NCBI GenBank assembly: GCA_023662905.1
Contig: JAMPIJ010000002.1
Location: 1-64,000 of the forward strand
DNA from: Fusobacterium sp.
Lineage (GTDB): Bacteria > Cyanobacteriota > Vampirovibrionia > Gastranaerophilales > Gastranaerophilaceae
Direction: 5' to 3'
DNA length: 64,000 nucleotides
Part shown: positions 17,022-25,752 of the stretch, in pieces
Numbering within the stretch: position 1 is the stretch's first letter
Layout of the letters: every line of letters starts with the position of its first letter
Translations under genes and position numbers: made by a program
The notes under the pieces: model-generated
Told to the model about the DNA's origin: nothing
Databases searched by the model: none
The model's input: the letters and a program-made list of their open reading frames with translations, nothing else

Positions 17022-17808
17022 TCGTGTCGGCTATAACTTTATCAAACAATTTATCTGACTGCTCTTCTTTCATCGTCTGAATACCCACGAAAGTGCAGCC
17101 ACCTTTTGTTGCAACGTTATCAATGAGGTTTTGAACCGTGAGTTCACCACGTTTTTCAACCATCATAGCAGAACCCAGCGCGGTTTGAGTTGCAAGAAGT
17201 AGTGATTTTTCGTATTCTAAGCCCAATTTTTCACCTGCACGCGCCATGTCTTCTATAACCTGATAGAAAAACGCCGGCCCTGAGCCTGAAATCGCGGTGA
17301 TTATATCCATTTGTTTTTCGTCCACAAGGATAGCTTTGCCAACATTTGACATTAAGTCAAGCACAAATTCCGCATCCTCATCTGTCGCGTTTGCGCCTTT
17401 CGCAACACCTGCCATTCCCGCACCCAGAAGCGCCGGTGTGTTTGGCATTACACGAATAACACGCTGTTCAGGTAAAACACCGTTAATCTTTTTGGTAGAA
17501 ACTCCTGCCGCAATCGAAATCAATAGTTTATCTTTATCAAAAACAGGTTTGATTTCCTCCAAAATATTCAAAACATACATCGGTTTTGTTGCAATGACAA
17601 GCACATCAACGTTTTTAGCAAGTTCCATATTATCAGAAACAACCTCAATTCCAAGTCTTTCTGACGCCAGCGACGCAATCTCGTTATTAACCTCAGAGCC
17701 AATAATTTCAAAGTTCTTAGCGCTGCAAGAGCCTAAAACACCTTTTATAATAGAGCCGGCCATCTTTCCACAACCGATAAAGCCCAGTTTTAAAACGTTT
17801 TTGTTCAT
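16996..17808 (-). CDS. proC: Pyrroline-5-carboxylate reductase
   Basis: Last step of proline synthesis, reducing pyrroline-5-carboxylate with NAD(P)H. It is 270 aa. The N-terminal Rossmann motif GFIGCGKMAGSIIKG is at residues 9-23, VIRVMPNTPALLGAGMAG near 117, and the C-terminal dimer domain has ITAISGSGPAFFYQVIEDM and DNVATKGGCTFVGIQTM. GGGAGG precedes the ATG. It is alone on the minus strand between gshB (overlapping tail to tail) and the rpmH promoter region. Confidence 0.96.
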   Translation of the reverse strand: MNKNVLKLGFIGCGKMAGSIIKGVLGSCSAKNFEIIGSEVNNEIASLASERLGIEVVSDNMELAKNVDVLVIATKPMYVLNILEEIKPVFDKDKLLISIAAGVSTKKINGVLPEQRVIRVMPNTPALLGAGMAGVAKGANATDEDAEFVLDLMSNVGKAILVDEKQMDIITAISGSGPAFFYQVIEDMARAGEKLGLEYEKSLLLATQTALGSAMMVEKRGELTVQNLIDNVATKGGCTFVGIQTMKEEQSDKLFDKVIADTTKKASELG

Positions 17809-17835
17809 AAAATTTAACCTCCCGTTTTTACTTAG

Positions 17836-17862
17836 TTGACTAATAATTTTCTTTGGTATAAC
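17836..17862 (+). promoter_or_regulatory. Promoter of rpmH-rnpA
   Basis: TTGACT (17836-17841) and an extended -10 TGgTATAAC (TATAAC at 17857-17862), 15 nt apart, 41 nt before rpmH. Confidence 0.6.
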
Positions 17863-17903
17863 ATAAAAATAAATCTGATTAAACTAGCAAAGGAAATAAA
17901 AAA

Positions 17904-18056
17904 ATGAAACGTACACTAGAAGGAACTAAAAGAAAAAGACAAATGGTAAGCGGCTTTAGAGCAAGAATGGCTACTCCAGGCGGACGTGAAGTATTAAACA
18001 GACGTCGTGCTAGAGGCCGTCACAAATTAGCTATCACAGCAAAGGAACGTGCTTAG
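17904..18056 (+). CDS. rpmH: Ribosomal protein bL34
   Basis: A 50-residue, very basic large-subunit protein. The sequence [13 protein letters not shown], then [23 protein letters not shown], matches bL34 end to end. AGGA lies 9 nt before the ATG. It is followed 8 nt later by rnpA, the conserved rpmH-rnpA order. It is shorter than most predicted genes and easy to miss. Confidence 0.97.
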   Translation: MKRTLEGTKRKRQMVSGFRARMATPGGREVLNRRRARGRHKLAITAKERA

Positions 18057-18064
18057 GCGACTAA

Positions 18065-18418
18065 ATGCTCAAAAAGCAATACCGTTTAAAAAATAAAAAA
18101 GCATTTAATGCAATTTACAAACTAAAGAACTCCTCCCATAAGGGCGGAGTATCTTTGTTTGCAGGTCTTAAAAAGAAAGACGAAAACCAGCCTACTAAGG
18201 TTGGTTTTGTTGTGAGCAAAAAAACTCACAAACGTGCCGTTAAGCGAAATCGCTTACGCCGGCTCATGCGCGAAAGTTACCGCATTCTGCAAAAAGAAAA
18301 CAATCTTGCCGGCTCTCAAGCCTATATGTCATTGATTTTTGTCGGTGGCGAGCATGCCCTTGGGAAAAGTTTCCACGACATCAAACGCTACGTTTCAGAA
18401 CTTCTCGCGAGGCTTTAA
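18065..18418 (+). CDS. rnpA: Ribonuclease P protein component
   Basis: Protein subunit of RNase P, which trims the 5' leader from pre-tRNAs. It is 117 aa and basic, with the RNR signature region GFVVSKKTHKRAVKRNRLRRLMRESYR at about residues 50-76. It follows rpmH by 8 nt. Its TAA overlaps the ATG of the next gene (TAATG), so the unknown gene downstream is probably translated by coupling. In many bacteria yidD and yidC follow here; neither is present. Confidence 0.95.
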   Translation: MLKKQYRLKNKKAFNAIYKLKNSSHKGGVSLFAGLKKKDENQPTKVGFVVSKKTHKRAVKRNRLRRLMRESYRILQKENNLAGSQAYMSLIFVGGEHALGKSFHDIKRYVSELLARL

Positions 18419-18945
18419 TGATTTTTGAGGGAGCATTTGTAGACAACGCGTTTAAATTTGAGGATTTAAGGCAGTATGCAATCATGCCGTCTGACGCGTT
18501 TTCAACATCAGATGGTTCAAATTCAATATACAAATATGCACTAAAAGAATCTGAATACCCGACTCTTATTCTAACAGATCCGCTCAAAGATGAAGAAGGG
18601 CATGTGCTTATCCCGGGGCATTACGAACTCGCAATCTCCGATATGAGAGATTATTTTATACTTATGCAGTCAAAAAAGCCGCTTGCGATCTTTCCGGTCT
18701 TTAAAGTCGAAGAAGACATGTCACAAATCGAACTAGAAAAAGACAAAGATTACAAAAAAATAATAAAAAAAAAGGAAAAAGAACGCAAAAAAGTTAACAA
18801 AAAACGCCGCGAAGCAGGCATGAGCGAAGACGAAGACAAAATTCCGATGGAAGCCAGCATTGAATACATTGAAGACGGCGGCTATTTCCTTATAAAATAC
18901 GAACGCGGTACAATCCGCGCGTGGAGTGCAATAAAAAGTTGGTAA
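18418..18945 (+). CDS. Unknown protein coupled to rnpA, 175 aa
   Basis: I do not recognise this protein. Residues 1-105 are compact and mixed, residues about 110-140 are a highly charged Lys/Glu run (encoded partly by a nine-A stretch), and the end (ASIEYIEDGGYFLIKYERGTIRAWSAI) looks like beta strands. There is no signal peptide and no membrane helix. It starts within the rnpA stop (TAATG). Its position in the rpmH-rnpA operon hints at a link to ribosome or membrane-insertion biology, but the sequence itself gives no support for that. Confidence 0.85.
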   Translation: MIFEGAFVDNAFKFEDLRQYAIMPSDAFSTSDGSNSIYKYALKESEYPTLILTDPLKDEEGHVLIPGHYELAISDMRDYFILMQSKKPLAIFPVFKVEEDMSQIELEKDKDYKKIIKKKEKERKKVNKKRREAGMSEDEDKIPMEASIEYIEDGGYFLIKYERGTIRAWSAIKSW

Positions 18946-18991
18946 AAAATTTTTCTGCATGCTATAATCCATAATTACAAAGAGGGAAAGC

Positions 18992-19660
18992 ATGCGACAA
19001 TCATCACTTTTAGATATAATTTCACCCGTCATGGTCGGCCCGTCAAGTTCCCACACAGCAGGCGCTGTACGTTTAGGACTTCTGGCTAAAAATGTTTATG
19101 ACGAACCTATTGAAAAAATAACATTCAAACTTTACAATTCCTACGCGCAAACAGGCAAAGGCCATGGAACAGACAAAGGCTTACTTGCAGGAGTTCTAGG
19201 GCTCGCGGTTGACGATGTGAGAATTAAAGACATATTTAATTCTGAAATAGCAAAGCACATCGACTACAAATTCGAATACTACAATGATTTTAACCGCCAC
19301 CCTAACGCCGTTGATTTTATCTTTGAGGGCAAAAATAAAATGCAAATCTCTGGCGATTCAATCGGCGCAGGCGAAATCGCAATCAGAAAAATTAACGATT
19401 TTTCTGTTAAATTCACAGGCAAATACAACACTCTTTTACTTGTTTACAAAGATGTTAAAGGAATGATTTCAAAAGTCAGTACAATTATTCAGGCGGAAGA
19501 CGTAAACATTGCCTCACTTCACTGCGACAGAAGCGGCAAGGGCGAAACTGCGTCTATGTGCATCTGTCTTGACGGCGATCTTGATAAAAACGCTATCAAT
19601 AAAATTGAAGAGATTAATCACCTTGATATGGTTAGATATGTAAGGAAATTAGGAAATTGA
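18992..19660 (+). CDS. sdaAB: L-serine dehydratase, iron-sulfur type, beta subunit
   Basis: With the alpha subunit next door it converts serine to pyruvate and ammonia using a 4Fe-4S cluster. It is 222 aa. SLLDIISPVMVGPSSSHTAG at residues 4-23 is the family start, and a C-terminal ACT-like domain begins near residue 148 (LLVYKDVKGMISKVSTIIQ). AGAGGGAAAG precedes the ATG. The stop overlaps the alpha-subunit start. Two-subunit serine dehydratases of this kind are common in anaerobes. Confidence 0.94.
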   Translation: MRQSSLLDIISPVMVGPSSSHTAGAVRLGLLAKNVYDEPIEKITFKLYNSYAQTGKGHGTDKGLLAGVLGLAVDDVRIKDIFNSEIAKHIDYKFEYYNDFNRHPNAVDFIFEGKNKMQISGDSIGAGEIAIRKINDFSVKFTGKYNTLLLVYKDVKGMISKVSTIIQAEDVNIASLHCDRSGKGETASMCICLDGDLDKNAINKIEEINHLDMVRYVRKLGN

Positions 19661-20532
19661 AAATAAATACATTTGATGAATTAAAAGCCTCTTGCATGGC
19701 TGAAAATAAAAAGATTTACGAAATTGCACAGGAAAACGAAGCGCAAAAAAGCGACATCAGCGTAGAAGATTTGCGTGCAATTGTAAAAACTAACATAATC
19801 GCAATGAAAGATGCAATTCATACAGGCCTTAACTCATCCGAAAAATCTTACAGCGGAATGAGCGGCGGCGATTGCAAAAAATTACAGGATAAATTCACAA
19901 ACAAATCGTCACTTCTTGGTATCATTTTCGAGAAAATTACAACTTATGCGCTTGCGACATCAGAAGAAAACGCCCGTATGGGGAAAATTGTAGCCTGCCC
20001 GACAGCGGGTTCTTGCGGAATTGTTCCGTCAGTTCTGGTTGCAGTATCAGAAGAAATAAATGCGAGTGAAGATGAACAAATTAACGCGCTTATAACAGCC
20101 GGCGAAATTGGAAGAATTATTTCCAATAAAGTTCAGCTTGCAGGCGCCGTTGCAGGTTGTCAGGCAGAATGCGGTGTGGCTTCTGCGATGGCAGCAGGTG
20201 CGCTCGCGCAGCTTCGTGGCGAAAACATTGACAATATTCTCTCTGCAGTCGCGCTCGCGATGAAAAATCTTCTAGGCCTCACCTGTGACCCTGTTTGCGG
20301 CCTAGTAGAAGTACCTTGTATTAAACGCAATCCTTTCCTAGGTGTACACGCCGTAACGGCTTATGAACTGGCTTCTGCCGGAATTAAATCTCTTATTCCG
20401 CTTGATGAAGTAATCGACACGCTTGAACAAACAGGCCAGCTGATGTCCCCGTCTTTAAAAGAAAGTTCGCAAGCAGGACTAGCTAAAACAAAAACCGGTC
20501 TGGAATTAGAAAAGCAATTTTACACAAAATAG
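19657..20532 (+). CDS. sdaAA: L-serine dehydratase, iron-sulfur type, alpha subunit
   Basis: Catalytic subunit of serine dehydratase, 291 aa. Landmarks are GMSGGDCKKL, ACPTAGSCGIVPSVL near residue 113, GCQAECGVASAMAAGAL near 165 and GLTCDPVCGLVEVPC near 207; the Cys residues bind the iron-sulfur cluster. It starts at TTG, overlapping the beta-subunit TGA, with AGGAAATTAGGAAA upstream. A terminator hairpin lies about 100 nt after the stop. Confidence 0.95.
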   Translation: MKINTFDELKASCMAENKKIYEIAQENEAQKSDISVEDLRAIVKTNIIAMKDAIHTGLNSSEKSYSGMSGGDCKKLQDKFTNKSSLLGIIFEKITTYALATSEENARMGKIVACPTAGSCGIVPSVLVAVSEEINASEDEQINALITAGEIGRIISNKVQLAGAVAGCQAECGVASAMAAGALAQLRGENIDNILSAVALAMKNLLGLTCDPVCGLVEVPCIKRNPFLGVHAVTAYELASAGIKSLIPLDEVIDTLEQTGQLMSPSLKESSQAGLAKTKTGLELEKQFYTK

Positions 20533-20628
20533 CTATAATAATTAGGCTGATTGGCTAATAGGCAAAACAGTATGATTTGGGTTTAATATAATTAAATCTT
20601 TTTCATACTTCCAGCTATTCTTAATTCC

Positions 20629-20658
20629 AGACCTGTCAAGAACAGGTCTTTTCTTTTA
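20629..20658 (+). terminator. Terminator after sdaAA
   Basis: AGACCTGT / ACAGGTCT stem with a 5-nt loop followed by TTTTCTTTT. The 20533-20655 gap holds nothing else recognisable. Confidence 0.8.
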
Positions 20659-21430
20659 TAATAAATTCATCATCCTTAATTTTGCAATTCTTTCACTGAA
20701 AATAGCAGTCAAATCAACAGGTAACCCTAAAAATACTCTATTGTCTTCAGAAAGATTTTTTACAAGATTTTTCACCGAACCAATTCGTTTATTGGTCATA
20801 TTTTGTTCATTTTTGTGAAACATATGCGAAAGCGACGGAGGTGTCTGAGGCTCCTTAGGATTAAGCAGATAATTCAGCGACACCGCCAGATCTGTTCTGT
20901 GAAGTCCTAATAAGCAAGCCATATAGACCCTACCTCTTTCCATAAGTTTGAAAAACTTATCCAAATCTTTCACAAAAACCTCACGGTTTGCTCGAAATTC
21001 CTCAAACGATTCCTTTGAAGTGCCGCGGGGATTAAACATTGACATATTCTCTTTTATTTTAAAGTTGAAATACTCAAGCCCGTTAGCCTCACACTTTCTA
21101 GCGTATTTAGATTCACTGCTTCCCTCTATTCTAAAATCTATAACAGTTTCAATCCCCGACTCTCTGAGTTCATCAAAAACCTGTTTAGGCTTATTAAACA
21201 AACTTTGCCCTCTGACTGAACTGGAATCAACCAGACGAAAATTCTTAATACCTAATTGTTTCATTCTTACAATATCAATAGCGTCCGAATGCCGGATAAA
21301 GGAGTCCCCCCCCCCCGTGCGAAACAGGACGAACGGAAGTTAAGGGGTCTGAAATTTGCCCGCCCTGCTGCGGATTATTTATATTATTCGATTTAAAGGC
21401 CAAAGCTGGCAAAATTTTATTTACAAACAT
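20656..21430 (-). CDS. Tyrosine-phosphatase-like protein with G-tract near its 5' end (frame OFF in this sequence)
   Basis: The body (from the ATG at 21264, 202 aa) looks like a cysteine phosphatase of the DSP/PTP superfamily: RGQSLF near residue 19, GIETVIDFR near 35 and a P-loop-like ACLLGLHRT near 116 that fits CX5R. The frame stays open upstream of that ATG, through a run of 11 G, to codons with no good start. From the ATG at 21430 a different frame runs for about 40 codons into the tract and then stops soon after it. With 10 or 13 G the two parts would join into one protein of about 257 aa. Neither ATG has a clear ribosome site, so the true start is uncertain. Function and target are unknown. 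Confidence 0.6.
21306..21316 (-). repeat. Homopolymer tract, 11 G (phosphatase-like gene)
   Basis: Eleven C on the plus strand. Reading from the ATG at 21430, 11 G leads to an early TGA. Ten or 13 G would join the phosphatase frame. Confidence 0.85.
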
Positions 21431-21465
21431 ACGATAATATAAAATTCAAACATAAAATTTTTTGC

Positions 21466-21471
21466 TATAAT
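21466..21471 (+). promoter_or_regulatory. queF: Extended -10 of queF, probable leaderless transcript
   Basis: TGcTATAAT ends 6 nt before the queF ATG, so transcription should begin at or next to the start codon. No ribosome-binding site is present. Confidence 0.5.
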
Positions 21472-21477
21472 AATTCT

Positions 21478-22377
21478 ATGAACAATTTAACAGAACAAAT
21501 CGCTTCAACACACCTTGGCAAAAAAGTCAACGGTAGTGAACTTTACGACCCGTCATTGCTAGTCGCAATTCCACGGATTGAAAACCGCAAACAATATAAA
21601 ATTGAAAACAACGCGCTTCCATTCAAAGGATGGGATATCTGGCATGCGTACGAATTCTCATCAATGACACAAAACGGAGTTCCTATAACAAGAGTGTTGA
21701 AGCTTAAATACAACTGCGACAGCGAATTTCTGGTAGAATCAAAGTCCTTAAAATTATACCTGAATTCGTTCAATATGAGCCGTTTTGGCGCCAATACAAC
21801 CGAATGTCTAGAGATATGCAAAAAAACAATTCAAAAAGATTTAAGTGAGAAACTTCAAACCGAAGTCTTTGTGGATTTTCTAAACGATAACAGCGCTAAA
21901 TGTGAAATTTTTCAAGATTTTACCAATATTATGGAGTTTGTCGACGAAAGAGGATTAAAAATCGAGAAATTCAAAGAAGCACCGGAATTGCTTGAGGTTG
22001 AAGAAACACCTGAGCCTAATACGTATTATTTAACATTTGACTCATTACGCTCGAATTGCAGAGTAACCCACCAGCCTGATTTCGGTGATGCGTTTATCTA
22101 CTATAAGTCACGCAAACATATTAAAGAAGACAGTCTGATAAAATATCTAAGTTCATTCCGCTCTGAATATCATTTCCACGAAGAATGCTGTGAGATGATT
22201 TACAAACGCATTTTTGACCTCTTGGACGATGAAGATGAGCTTTTTGTCTGCGCACTCTATACAAGACGCGGCGGAATAGATATTTGTCCAACACGTTGGA
22301 GTAAAAATTGTAATATAGAAGACGTGCAAAAATTGCTTGATACCAATAAATACGCACGCAAAAGTATAAAGCAATAA
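21478..22377 (+). CDS. queF: NADPH-dependent 7-cyano-7-deazaguanine reductase
   Basis: Reduces preQ0 to preQ1 for the queuosine modification of tRNA. It is 299 aa, the long two-domain form. Recognisable parts are VESKSLKLYLNSFNMSRFG near residue 84, the catalytic Cys in SNCRVTHQPDFGD near 191, FRSEYHFHEECCEMIYKRI near 222 and YTRRGGIDICPTRW near 261. The start ATG follows a -10 box by 6 nt, so the mRNA is probably leaderless. It is divergent from the phosphatase-like gene. tRNA-Lys is the next gene, 44 nt downstream. Confidence 0.93.
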   Translation: MNNLTEQIASTHLGKKVNGSELYDPSLLVAIPRIENRKQYKIENNALPFKGWDIWHAYEFSSMTQNGVPITRVLKLKYNCDSEFLVESKSLKLYLNSFNMSRFGANTTECLEICKKTIQKDLSEKLQTEVFVDFLNDNSAKCEIFQDFTNIMEFVDERGLKIEKFKEAPELLEVEETPEPNTYYLTFDSLRSNCRVTHQPDFGDAFIYYKSRKHIKEDSLIKYLSSFRSEYHFHEECCEMIYKRIFDLLDDEDELFVCALYTRRGGIDICPTRWSKNCNIEDVQKLLDTNKYARKSIKQ

Positions 22378-22381
22378 TCAC

Positions 22382-22409
22382 TTGAAAAAATTTTTGTTGG
22401 GAGTAGAAT
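22382..22409 (+). promoter_or_regulatory. Promoter of tRNA-Lys
   Basis: TTGAAA (22382-22387), 16 nt, TAGAAT (22404-22409), 12 nt before the tRNA. Confidence 0.6.
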
Positions 22410-22421
22410 TGAATTAGCAAC

Positions 22422-22494
22422 GGGCTTATAGCTCAGCCGGTAGAGCAGTTGACTCTTAATCAATTGGTCGAGGGTTCGAATCCCTCTGAGCCCA
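22422..22494 (+). tRNA. tRNA-Lys (anticodon CTT)
   Basis: A 73-nt cloverleaf. The acceptor stem is GGGCTTA / TGAGCCC, the D arm GCTC..GAGC, the anticodon loop CTCTTAA with anticodon CTT, and the T arm GAGGGTTCGAATCCCTC. The discriminator is A; CCA is not encoded. A terminator follows at once. Confidence 0.96.
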
Positions 22495-22495
22495 T

Positions 22496-22530
22496 AAACG
22501 ACACTCACTATTGTGGGTGTCGTTTTTTGT
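22496..22530 (+). terminator. Terminator after tRNA-Lys
   Basis: AACGACAC / GTGTCGTT stem followed by a T-run. Confidence 0.85.
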
Positions 22531-22654
22531 TAATTTTTGTAACAATAATTGAAGTTCTTATGCTAAAATTCCGACTTAACAACTAAGGAAACAAAACAAG
22601 GGCGAATTACGCACAGGTCGAGAGTAATTCGTAAAAAACAAAAGGAACAAAGTT

Positions 22655-24415
22655 ATGGGAATGGCAGCTTCACAAGCCAGATTTCTAGGCCTCACAGCCA
22701 GAAAGAATAACGTAGAATACGAAGGACAGCAGATTAACCAACAAAGAACTGCGCTGTCTAACACTTCTGCAAGCTACTATACCGATTTATTAGGTATGGC
22801 AGTTCCGGTTTGCCCTGCTGTTGAAGACTATACCCAAACAATTTACAGCTTTAACGATGGTGCTTTAACAAACTCTATCACTTCACTTATTGCAAAAAAT
22901 GACGGAACCTATAACGTTAGCTATCTTTCAAGCTACACAAACGATTTCGCAATCGTTTCAGGCGGTTCTACAAGTATTGTTAAAGACACTCAAAATGGTT
23001 ACATGGTTGGAGCTCAAAAACTTAAAGGATTAGGCGACGACCTTAACTGGGCTTATGTTATAAGAGAAGAATCACAAACATACAGATTATATCAAAACGG
23101 TGATAACTACAGCTACACTGACGTAAACGGCGCAAACAAAACATTAATTCCAACAACATACGATATTATCACCGGAGTTATAGGCCCTGAACCACAAGAA
23201 TCTGATTATAATATGGGCCACTTAATCGAAAACTACGAAAATACGGGCTGTTTCAGTTCAGTAAAATCAAGCACTGGCACAACAAGAGCTTACCACATGG
23301 AACACAACTTATGCCATCTTATGTGGACAGACGGAAGAGATTCTATCACCTCAAGTGACGGCGTTACTGTAACAAGAACTGCTGCTGCCGGAAACAATTA
23401 TTCATTTGCTGGATACGGCCAATCTACAACTTATGATCCAAATAACCATGAGTTGCAAACCGCACTTTCAAAAGATTTCCCTGATATCTACCAACAACTT
23501 GTTGATTTATACATTGATACACTTTTATACATGGAAGACACAAATAACAATAATCTTAAAACAAACTTCTACACAATGACCGGCAGAGAAAATGCACAAC
23601 CTGCTGACATAAACGAAATGTACCCTGAATGGTTAAACTTATGGGAAACCATCGGAGATTTAGATTATTCAGAAGCATTCTACAATGATCACAACGCTTG
23701 GCAAGAAAAATACAATGTTTATGACGGCAACTATGTTGATGCAACTGATCATACACAAGTTTACACAGTAAAAGAAAGAATAATGTATTACGATGGAAAC
23801 GATGCATATCTAAAAAGCCTTTCACACGACCAACTTGAAAATCTTTATGCAGAAGAAGTTACATATCGTGATATGCTTGAAGAACAATACGGCAAATCAG
23901 AAAACGGCTGGTATGTAAGATACGTTCAAAACACATCTACAAACGAATGGGAACCGATTTTCTACAACGGCGACGACATTGAATACGGTTTTCAAGACAA
24001 CTACCTGAATATAAGAACTCACGTTGACACATATAAAATCGGTTCTCAACAAGTTCAAAATGAAATCAAAGGCAGAACAGCTTATATGGAACAAGATTCC
24101 ACCGGCAGATATATTAACATTACGTTTGTAGAAGAAGACGGTTCACAAAGAACTTATGCTCTTTCTACCAATACCGTAACCGATAACGACGCATACAACG
24201 ACGCAATGAACCAATATGAATACGACAAAGCATTATATGACCAATCTATCGCTGAAATTAACGCTAAAATCGAAATCATTCAAGCTGAAGACAAAAACCT
24301 TGAACTTAGATTAAAACAACTTGATACAGAACACGACGCTATTTCAAACGAACTTGATGCAGTAAGCAAAGTTGTTGAAAAGAACGTTGAAAGTTCATTC
24401 AAAACATTCGGTTAA
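22655..24415 (+). CDS. Large unknown protein with structural-type N-terminus, 586 aa
   Basis: I cannot assign a family. Residues 1-35 (GMAASQARFLGLTARKNN, then EGQQINQQRTALSN) form a regular Gln/Ala-rich helix. The long middle is rich in Tyr, Asn, Asp, Ser and Thr, like a surface or secreted beta protein. The last about 80 residues are a coiled coil (QSIAEINAKIEIIQAEDKNL...). The helical ends with a beta-rich centre recall flagellar hook-associated or filament proteins, but that is a resemblance only. No classical signal peptide is present. AAAGGAAC precedes the ATG and a -10 (TGcTAAAAT) lies near 22564. The 3' end overlaps the convergent gene by 17 bp. Confidence 0.85.
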   Translation: MGMAASQARFLGLTARKNNVEYEGQQINQQRTALSNTSASYYTDLLGMAVPVCPAVEDYTQTIYSFNDGALTNSITSLIAKNDGTYNVSYLSSYTNDFAIVSGGSTSIVKDTQNGYMVGAQKLKGLGDDLNWAYVIREESQTYRLYQNGDNYSYTDVNGANKTLIPTTYDIITGVIGPEPQESDYNMGHLIENYENTGCFSSVKSSTGTTRAYHMEHNLCHLMWTDGRDSITSSDGVTVTRTAAAGNNYSFAGYGQSTTYDPNNHELQTALSKDFPDIYQQLVDLYIDTLLYMEDTNNNNLKTNFYTMTGRENAQPADINEMYPEWLNLWETIGDLDYSEAFYNDHNAWQEKYNVYDGNYVDATDHTQVYTVKERIMYYDGNDAYLKSLSHDQLENLYAEEVTYRDMLEEQYGKSENGWYVRYVQNTSTNEWEPIFYNGDDIEYGFQDNYLNIRTHVDTYKIGSQQVQNEIKGRTAYMEQDSTGRYINITFVEEDGSQRTYALSTNTVTDNDAYNDAMNQYEYDKALYDQSIAEINAKIEIIQAEDKNLELRLKQLDTEHDAISNELDAVSKVVEKNVESSFKTFG

Positions 24416-25673
24416 GCTTTTGCGAACTCGTCAATATGATATTTTGAGGTTCTTGTTGCTTTGCCTGATGATCGTAACGATATTTTGTCCAGATTCTTGT
24501 AACAGCACTCAATGTAAAGCCCATTGCAACAAGGCTGAACAAATACGGAACGCCCGTTATAATTGATTTTTGTTTAATTAATTTTGCAAGTTCAGCATCT
24601 TTTGATGTCTTATTTGCCAGCGCAAGTTTTTCGGCGATTTGCGGCAACTCTTTCCGCGTAGGCACATCCGCGATATTTCCGGCTTTATCGCGCTTGATTA
24701 ATTCTGGAAACTTTCCTTTATTGGCAAGAATTTTCTTGAACCCACCATCCAGAAGCGCGGAGCCAAATATCGTATATAAAACAACTAGCGGAACACGTGT
24801 CCAAACTTCTAAATAATCCAGTTTACCTCTATCTTTAGCGGCACTTGCGTATCCGAACAAGCCCGTCGTACAAATTACAGCAAGTTGACCTTTACTCAAC
24901 GCTAATTTACCGTTGTTATTATCAAAATCAAGTTTCAGGTAGTTTTTTAAGAACTTGTTAGTTTTTTCGGATTTAATATTCAATAATTCTGAAATTTTCG
25001 CCCCCGGTTCAAGAAGTGCCTCGGAGAATTTCAAGGCTGTTTTTGATTTATGCCCTAAAGCCGCAAGTCCTAAGCCTGCACCCACACCGGCGGCACAAAT
25101 CAGTCCTGTTTTCAAAAGCGCCTTTTTAGAATGCTCTTCAACGCGTTTTTGTTGTTCTTTGTCTTCTTTTTTATCTTTGTTGAGGTTCGCAACATTGTTA
25201 AAATCGCTGACCTTAAAGACTTTTAGCGTGAATAAATTTTTCGCGAACCCGATAGAATACTCTAACGCCGGCACAGACACACACCCGAGAATAACTCCGG
25301 CCTTAGTTGATATAAGACGATTTTTAACATCTTCATCCATTTTAGATTTTTTAATACTCTCTAAACTCTCAGGAAGCTTTTTCACAATAGTGTCTTTGAT
25401 GGCTTTTGGCTGAACACCTTTGAACAATTTGTTTCTAAAAAGTTTTTCGCCAAAGAACGGTGTGGCGAAATAAAATAATCCCGATTCTAAGAACTCAAGG
25501 AACGAGAACTCACAAAAATCAACGACACTTCTTGAAAAAACAGCTTTTGGAAACCAGTTTGTGAGAGTGCCTTGTATAAATCTTGTTGATGATAAATTTT
25601 CCTGTGACTTTAAGAACCCGTCGAGTGCGCGGGTAGAACGTGTAAATCCTGTATTATTAATTTTGGGTATCAA
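24399..25673 (-). CDS. Unknown membrane protein, about 424 aa
   Basis: No recognised family. Several hydrophobic stretches are seen (AGVILGCVSVPALEY, TGLICAAGVGAGLGLAALG, LAVICTTGLFGYASAA, VPLVVLYTIFGSALL, VPYLFSLVAMGFTLSAV) between charged segments. I prefer the TTG at 25673 as start because AGGAG lies 8 nt upstream of it; the ATG at 25697 has no ribosome site and sits just after a strong terminator. Its layout resembles the 6239 protein. It follows the Met-rich micro-gene on the same strand but is separated from it by that terminator, so it needs read-through or its own promoter. Confidence 0.78.
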   Translation of the reverse strand: MIPKINNTGFTRSTRALDGFLKSQENLSSTRFIQGTLTNWFPKAVFSRSVVDFCEFSFLEFLESGLFYFATPFFGEKLFRNKLFKGVQPKAIKDTIVKKLPESLESIKKSKMDEDVKNRLISTKAGVILGCVSVPALEYSIGFAKNLFTLKVFKVSDFNNVANLNKDKKEDKEQQKRVEEHSKKALLKTGLICAAGVGAGLGLAALGHKSKTALKFSEALLEPGAKISELLNIKSEKTNKFLKNYLKLDFDNNNGKLALSKGQLAVICTTGLFGYASAAKDRGKLDYLEVWTRVPLVVLYTIFGSALLDGGFKKILANKGKFPELIKRDKAGNIADVPTRKELPQIAEKLALANKTSKDAELAKLIKQKSIITGVPYLFSLVAMGFTLSAVTRIWTKYRYDHQAKQQEPQNIILTSSQKLNRMF

Positions 25674-25700
25674 TGTTATATCTCCTATAAATTCCATACT

Positions 25701-25728
25701 AAAAAACCGCCTCTTTCGAAGGCGGTTT
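25701..25728 (-). terminator. Terminator of the Met-rich micro-gene
   Basis: AACCGCCT / AGGCGGTT stem with a 7-nt loop, then six T on the minus strand. It lies 25 nt after the micro-gene stop and just before the 24399 gene. Confidence 0.88.
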
Positions 25729-25752
25729 GTTTTGCTTATCTTTTTTATTTAT

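Noticed and set aside
18755-18785. A-tract in the 18418 gene as another phase-variable site
   Set aside because: The run is only about nine A within a Lys-rich region of an AT-rich genome, and the frame is intact; no evidence of switching.
21478-22377. queF region as a preQ1 riboswitch
   Set aside because: The space between the -10 box and ATG is only 6 nt, so no riboswitch fits.
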